NCBI GenBank assembly: GCA_036397475.1
Contig: DASWIV010000268.1
Coordinates: 1-19,400 of the forward strand
Reading direction: 5' to 3'
Source of the DNA: DASWIV01 sp036397475
GTDB taxonomy: Bacteria; JAJVIF01; JAPKYR01
DNA length: 19,400 nucleotides
Translations under genes and position numbers: made by a program
Part shown: piece after piece, positions 15,119 to 19,400 of the stretch
Layout of the letters: each line of letters opens with the position of its first letter
Numbering within the stretch: position 1 is the first letter of the stretch
The notes under the pieces: model-generated
Told to the model about the DNA's origin: nothing
What the model saw: the letters and a program-made list of their open reading frames with translations, nothing else
Databases searched by the model: none

Positions 15119-18100
15119 ATGTTTCGGCTTCAATTCAGTACCGCCGCGATGACACTTGTCATTGCCGTTTTGTTTTTGCTCGGATGCGGAGGAGGCAAGT
15201 CACCCGTCTCGCCGGATGTCGATATTCCAGGGGATACGAATGACAATAAACCGGCAGTTACGGTCCAGCCCGCAGGTCCCGTTAACCCTGCAAATGTCCA
15301 GCCCCGGGAAGGCGAGGGCGAAGAACCCGGACTGACCGGGTCGAACAATGGCCCCAAAACAATACGGGATGACCGGATGTATTTCGGGGTCTGGAATATC
15401 GGAATCGATCCCGAGACTCACGAGGTTTCAATTGTTCCGAACCGGATGCTGGAGGCGCACTACAATGTCACCGCCGCGGTTCAGCCGCCGAATTGCCCTG
15501 ACTGCCTTGGCATAAAGGTGCTGAATTTCGACCCGGACACATTTGTGCTTTCACTGGACATTTCCCTGAAGAATCCGACGATTGCACTTACGGGACGCGA
15601 CGTACGCGGTACTCTTCTGTTCCCTGAAGGCGACAACCGGGTACTTGTGAATGCCGACGATTACACGACAATATTCGACAACACAGATCCTGCGGACAGG
15701 AATCCGTTCAAGGCTTTCGCCAAAGGCGAAGTCGGACGCGCGTTCCCGCCACAGGCAATTTTCTACGAGCAGTACGACATCAAATTTCCGCCGCCAGCCA
15801 ATTACAACGTGCTTTATGTGGTCGATGCGAGCTGGCCGAATAACCAGGAAGAAATTTACGAAATCAACAGCATCGCGATTGACGGCGGAATCAATGAATG
15901 CAATTCAGCTGAAGGATGGCTGTATGCCGACATACACGACTGGCAGTCGAATGCGACAGGCATTATGGTGGATCTCACCCCTATCGGTGGAGAAGTGGTC
16001 CAGATGGATCACGTCCTGAACACGACGTACAGAACTTACATCAACAATGAAACCGGCGCCGCTTCGGGCGATTACGATATATGGCTTGAAGCAACAAGCG
16101 AAAATACTGATTTTTCCTTATACGATAAATGGCAGCTGAATATTCCCGGCTGCGAAAATTCCCCGCCGGTCTGGGACGATACGATCGGTGTAGTTTCGGT
16201 TACCAGTATCGAGGGCGGGCTCGAGGTCGGATTCGGAACAGCATCCGACGATGATGTGCCTGTATTCTTCAACGTTTATTATTCTGAAGACGCTCCGATC
16301 AACTGGATCGACAGCCCGAACATAATCACCGTACCAGGCTCGCCCGCCGAGATCCCCGGTCTCACGGACGAATCGACTTACTGGGTTGGCGTTCGTGCTG
16401 TGGATGCACTCGGCAATGAAGAAAAAAATACTGTCCAGATGACAGGGGTGCCCTCGGTGCCGCCGGATTGGGATACAACGGTAGGAATTGTCGCGGTGAA
16501 TCCAGGCGATCAAGAAATGGAAGTAATCTATGGAACCGCATCGGATCCACAGGGACCGGTGACTTACAATGTTTACTGGTCCGACACCACACCGATCGAT
16601 TTCGGCACCGCCAATGTTATGAACGATGGCGCGAGTCCGACAGTAGTAACCGGACTCGATAATTTCAAGCCTTATTATTTCGCGGTCCGCGCGGTTGATT
16701 CGGCAGGTTCGGAAGACAAAAATACAAAGCAGCTCACCGGCACACCGAACGGTCCGCCGGAATGGGTTGATACAATTGGTATTCAGAGCACTATCCCCGG
16801 AAATAACCAGGTAACGGTTACGTATGGCGACGGGATCGATGTTGACCTTCCGCTTACGTTTAATATTTATTACGACGAGTCATCACCGATAGATTTTGGA
16901 TCGGCAACGAAAGAATCCACTACTGACGCGAACCAGTACACTGTCGGTGGATTGAATAACGGGCAGACATATTTCTTCGCCGTGCGAATTGAAGACTGGA
17001 CTGGTGTCGAGGAAACGAACACGGTCGAACTTCCAGGAACCCCGAACTCCGCTCCCACGTGGGAGAATGACATGATAGGCGTTCAGGGCCTCGTTCCGTT
17101 CGACCACGAGGTCACTGTGTCTTATGGACACGCGATCGATACCGACCTTCCGATAACTTATTACATTTTCTACTCGACAAGTACGCCGATCAATTTCGCG
17201 ACCGCCGATTATGAAACGACCATGAGTGAAAGCCCCTATGTTGTAACGGGACTTGATAACTTCATCCCGTATTACTTCGCAGTCCGGGCTGAGGACTCGC
17301 TCGGTATTCGTGAAACCAATACGGTGCAACTTTTCACCATTCCTAATCCGGCTCCGGTATGGGATGGTCCAGTTGGAATTCAAACTCTGGATTCCGAGAC
17401 CGGAGCATTGATCGCCGGTTACGGAACGGCTTCTGATATCGACCTACCGGTATCCTACCGGGTGTATTACTCGGAGACTTCACCGATTAATTTCGGCACA
17501 GCTCCGTATATTGAAGATCCTGCGGGCAGCCCGACTTCAATCGGTGGGCTGGAAAACGGCAAGACTTATTACGTCGCGGTTCGAGCTGTTGATTCATTCG
17601 GACACGAAGACCAGAACACAGTCACGCTTTCAAACGTTCCGCAGGGACATCCCGAGGAATCCTGGTCGGTATTTACAGGCGGGGTTGTACAGGGTTCACC
17701 GGTTCTCAATGATATGAACGGGGACAATATACTTGACGTGATTATAGGCGACCAGGCCAAGAAAATGGTCTGCTATGACGGCATAGACGGCTCTGAGGTG
17801 TGGAATTTCCCGGCTGCCGGATGGGTGGACTCATCTCCGGCCCTGACGCAGATCGGCGGCGACGGGACCCTGGATGTCGTTTTCGGAAGCCTCCTGAATA
17901 AAGTCTATGCTGTCAACGGCGCGACCGGTGTAGAACTCTGGCATGCCGATGTTGGTGGAGCGGTAATTGCATCGCCTACTCTCGCTAATATCACCGGAGA
18001 TTTTCATGCCGATGTTATTGTCGGATGCATGGACGGAACGATCTATGCCTTTGACGGAGCGGATGGCTCACTCGATTGGACATTCCCCACAGGCGCGGGG

Positions 18101-18820
18101 GTATTCTCATCGCCAGCCAGTGCAGACATTACAGGAGACTTTATTCCTGACATTGTGGTCGGAAGCCGCGACGGAAACGTTTATGCAATCAACGGAGCGT
18201 CAGGAGCCCAGATATGGAGCTTCCCCACCGGTGAATGGATAAATTCATCGCCTGCTATGGCAAATATAAATGGCGACGCAACCCTGGATGTGGTAATCGC
18301 CAGTCTTGATGGAATGGTCTATGCAATAAACGGTGGAACCGGAGCCGAGCTGTGGAATTTCCCAACCGGCGATTATGTATGGGCTTCACCAGCAGTCGCT
18401 AATCTTGGCGGAGACGCCACTCCAGATATTGTCATCGGTGCTGACACTTCCAGTGTCTACGCGCTTGACGGATCAGACGGTTCACTCATGTGGGAATTTG
18501 AGTCGAATGACCGCGTATGGTCGTCGGCTGCTATAGCCGAACTTACAGGCGACCTGATCCCGGATGTTGTTGTCGGTTCAGACGACGCCAGGTTATATGC
18601 CATTAACGGTATCGACGGCTCGCTTGTGTGGACCTTCGAGACCGGCGACTGGATCGATTCCTCGCCAGCTGTCGGTGACGTCAATAACGACGGACTATTG
18701 GATGTCGCTTTCGGGCGCTACGACGGCTATGTAACAATGCTCAACATGCCTGAATCCGCGGTCGGGGCGATTCCATGGGCAATGTTCAGGCACGACGCTA
18801 TGCATTCGGGTGTATTCTAG
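15119..18820 (+). CDS. Large lipoprotein with five FN3-like repeats and an FG-GAP/PQQ-type beta-propeller
   Basis: 1233 residues. The signal peptide ends in a lipobox (LLGC, followed by GGG), so the mature protein is lipid-anchored and faces the periplasm or cell surface. A Pro/Asp-rich linker leads to an unrecognised domain at about 75-345. From about 347 to 841 five tandem units of about 100 residues each begin with a (P)P-x-W motif and end in YYFAVRAVDS-like strands followed by a Thr/Pro linker, as in fibronectin type III folds. From about 850 eight repeats follow the pattern SSPA-x-x-(D/N)-x-x-GD-x-x-(P/L)D-(I/V)-V-(I/V)-G, then VYA-(I/L)-(N/D)G and W-x-F, typical of FG-GAP/PQQ-like propellers. 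The last residues (PWAMFRHDAMHSGVF) are a common ending of such propellers. It is a single-gene unit with its own terminator. A binding or adhesion role is likely, but no enzyme motif or ligand is evident. Confidence 0.92.
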   Translation: MFRLQFSTAAMTLVIAVLFLLGCGGGKSPVSPDVDIPGDTNDNKPAVTVQPAGPVNPANVQPREGEGEEPGLTGSNNGPKTIRDDRMYFGVWNIGIDPETHEVSIVPNRMLEAHYNVTAAVQPPNCPDCLGIKVLNFDPDTFVLSLDISLKNPTIALTGRDVRGTLLFPEGDNRVLVNADDYTTIFDNTDPADRNPFKAFAKGEVGRAFPPQAIFYEQYDIKFPPPANYNVLYVVDASWPNNQEEIYEINSIAIDGGINECNSAEGWLYADIHDWQSNATGIMVDLTPIGGEVVQMDHVLNTTYRTYINNETGAASGDYDIWLEATSENTDFSLYDKWQLNIPGCENSPPVWDDTIGVVSVTSIEGGLEVGFGTASDDDVPVFFNVYYSEDAPINWIDSPNIITVPGSPAEIPGLTDESTYWVGVRAVDALGNEEKNTVQMTGVPSVPPDWDTTVGIVAVNPGDQEMEVIYGTASDPQGPVTYNVYWSDTTPIDFGTANVMNDGASPTVVTGLDNFKPYYFAVRAVDSAGSEDKNTKQLTGTPNGPPEWVDTIGIQSTIPGNNQVTVTYGDGIDVDLPLTFNIYYDESSPIDFGSATKESTTDANQYTVGGLNNGQTYFFAVRIEDWTGVEETNTVELPGTPNSAPTWENDMIGVQGLVPFDHEVTVSYGHAIDTDLPITYYIFYSTSTPINFATADYETTMSESPYVVTGLDNFIPYYFAVRAEDSLGIRETNTVQLFTIPNPAPVWDGPVGIQTLDSETGALIAGYGTASDIDLPVSYRVYYSETSPINFGTAPYIEDPAGSPTSIGGLENGKTYYVAVRAVDSFGHEDQNTVTLSNVPQGHPEESWSVFTGGVVQGSPVLNDMNGDNILDVIIGDQAKKMVCYDGIDGSEVWNFPAAGWVDSSPALTQIGGDGTLDVVFGSLLNKVYAVNGATGVELWHADVGGAVIASPTLANITGDFHADVIVGCMDGTIYAFDGADGSLDWTFPTGAGVFSSPASADITGDFIPDIVVGSRDGNVYAINGASGAQIWSFPTGEWINSSPAMANINGDATLDVVIASLDGMVYAINGGTGAELWNFPTGDYVWASPAVANLGGDATPDIVIGADTSSVYALDGSDGSLMWEFESNDRVWSSAAIAELTGDLIPDVVVGSDDARLYAINGIDGSLVWTFETGDWIDSSPAVGDVNNDGLLDVAFGRYDGYVTMLNMPESAVGAIPWAMFRHDAMHSGVF
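16157..17640 (+). repeat. Five tandem FN3-like repeat units in the large lipoprotein gene
   Basis: Units start near 16157, 16451, 16751, 17048 and 17348, each about 300 bp. They share a PP-x-W opening, TVxYGxAxDxDLPxxY strands, YYSxxxPIxFG and YYFAVRAxD. DNA identity is moderate, so the duplications are not recent. Confidence 0.8.
17680..18765 (+). repeat. About eight tandem propeller repeats in the large lipoprotein gene
   Basis: Each unit of about 130-140 bp encodes SSPA, an Asp/Asn-rich loop like DMNGDNILDV or DVNNDGLLDV, a VYAING strand and a closing W-x-F. Eight occurrences of the Asp-rich loop can be counted. The loops resemble calcium-binding FG-GAP loops. Eight units would suit an eight-bladed propeller, a shape found in PQQ-type folds. 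Confidence 0.75.
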
Positions 18821-18844
18821 AAACTGCCAGATAAGAAAAAATAC

Positions 18845-18872
18845 AGCGCGTCGTATGGCGCGCTTTTTTTTT
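18845..18872 (+). terminator. Intrinsic terminator, probably bidirectional
   Basis: AGCGCG at 18845-18850 pairs with CGCGCT at 18859-18864 around an 8-base loop, followed by nine T ending at 18872. It lies 24 bp after the large lipoprotein stop. On the minus strand the same hairpin is followed, after three bases, by six T (complement of 18836-18841), so it can also end the convergent gene at 18894. Confidence 0.88.
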
Positions 18873-18893
18873 AACAGAATTTTAATGGTCCTT

Positions 18894-19331
18894 CTATTTC
18901 GGCGCGAACCTGTTCGAGTGCTGCATGCGCCAGACTTCGCCGCGTTCGCCGTAAACAATCACCTGGTAATTGATTACGTTTCCATCGTGATCGAAAACTC
19001 TCGCGTAGAAAAAATTTCCCGGCGAAATGTCAGGATCGAATTCCTGCGATTCCAGCGCAATCATGGGTTGCCCCGTGTATACATTCACAGGCAATTCCTC
19101 GCCTTTCCAGTACATTAACTGGTCCCATGACTCGGGGAAGTACATTTTTTCAACTCTGTAATCTCTTAGCCATCCGCACATTTCGTTGATGTGATCGACT
19201 GTAACTTTGTCGGTCTCATTGATTTTCTGCCTGCACGAGATTCCCGGCAATGCCAGGAAGGTCAGTGTAAAGATCGCAACCGTGGCGACAACGACTGTAT
19301 TCTGTATTTTTCCGCTCCTGAATCTCTGCAT
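18894..19331 (-). CDS. Small membrane-anchored protein of unknown function, pilin-like motif
   Basis: 145 residues on the minus strand. Two in-frame ATGs exist; the second (19331) is chosen because GGAGG (complement of 19337-19341) is correctly spaced from it and overlaps the first (19343). An N-terminal hydrophobic segment at about residues 11-32 (NTVVVATVAIFTLTFLALPG) ends at Cys33. The bases before the Cys fit a lipobox poorly, so it may be a membrane anchor instead of a lipoprotein signal. The soluble part has MCGWLRDYRVEKMYFPESWDQLM and LPVNVYTGQPM; the latter resembles the PxNPYTGxPM motif of some pseudopilin-like proteins. There is no prepilin peptidase site (G/A-F-T-L-x-E). I do not recognise a family with confidence. 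Confidence 0.75.
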   Translation of the reverse strand: MQRFRSGKIQNTVVVATVAIFTLTFLALPGISCRQKINETDKVTVDHINEMCGWLRDYRVEKMYFPESWDQLMYWKGEELPVNVYTGQPMIALESQEFDPDISPGNFFYARVFDHDGNVINYQVIVYGERGEVWRMQHSNRFAPK

Positions 19332-19378
19332 AACATCCTCCATACATGGGATGAAAAATGAAGGTTGTGGTTGCAGTC

Positions 19379-19400
19379 AAAAAAACCCGCGCTATTCAGC
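19379..19400 (-). terminator. Probable intrinsic terminator cut by the window edge
   Basis: On the minus strand the last bases read GCTGAATAGCGCGGG followed by seven T (complement of 19379-19385). GCT and AGC can pair around a GAAT loop, and the following GCGGG would pair with bases beyond 19400. This would end a minus-strand gene lying outside the window, upstream of the small protein gene. Confidence 0.45.

Overview
The window is a stretch of a diderm (Gram-negative type) bacterial chromosome of roughly balanced base composition. The evidence for an outer membrane is two TolC-type channels, a tripartite RND pump and several lipobox proteins. I see no rRNA, tRNA, CRISPR array, insertion sequence, integrase or phage gene. 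TTG start codons and a very large FN3/beta-propeller lipoprotein fit a little-studied environmental lineage, but the sequence alone does not let me name a phylum.

Region 1 (2-7255, plus strand) is a CusCBA-like copper/silver efflux operon. It holds the end of a TolC/CusC-type channel, a second and divergent TolC-type channel, a CusB-type membrane fusion protein and a CusA-type RND pump. Each junction is a 4-bp ATGA stop/start overlap. The pump keeps the three methionines that bind Cu(I)/Ag(I) in CusA and the Asp/Glu/Lys proton relay. The second channel has a Met/Asp/Ser-rich insertion of about 57 residues where an extracellular loop is expected. The fusion protein has two N-terminal heavy-metal-binding modules, a Gly/Ser/Met-rich insertion in its lipoyl hairpin, and a third metal-binding module at its C-terminus. 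This combination is the strongest candidate here for something not yet described.

Region 2 (7333-8624) contains a small lipoprotein gene broken by an apparent one-base frameshift. Convergent with it is a DtxR/MntR-family metal-dependent repressor whose visible ligands are of the manganese (MntR) type at the position that distinguishes the subfamilies.

Region 3 (8705-14746) is a five-gene operon in the order TetR regulator, HlyD-type fusion protein, ABC ATPase with two fused nucleotide-binding domains, and two ABC-2 permeases. This is the E. coli ybiH(cecR)-ybhGFSR arrangement. Its promoter is near consensus (TTGACG, 17 bp, TATAAT). Two identical 18-bp copies of an imperfect palindrome flank the -10 box, and the second copy ends directly against the regulator's ATG, so autorepression with a very short leader is likely.

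Region 4 (14747-18872) is a 372-bp intergenic stretch followed by a 1233-residue lipoprotein. The protein has five tandem FN3-like repeats and about eight FG-GAP/PQQ-type propeller repeats, and the gene ends in a clear intrinsic terminator. Region 5 (18894-19400) is a small minus-strand membrane-anchored protein of unknown function. The window ends inside what looks like half of another minus-strand terminator.
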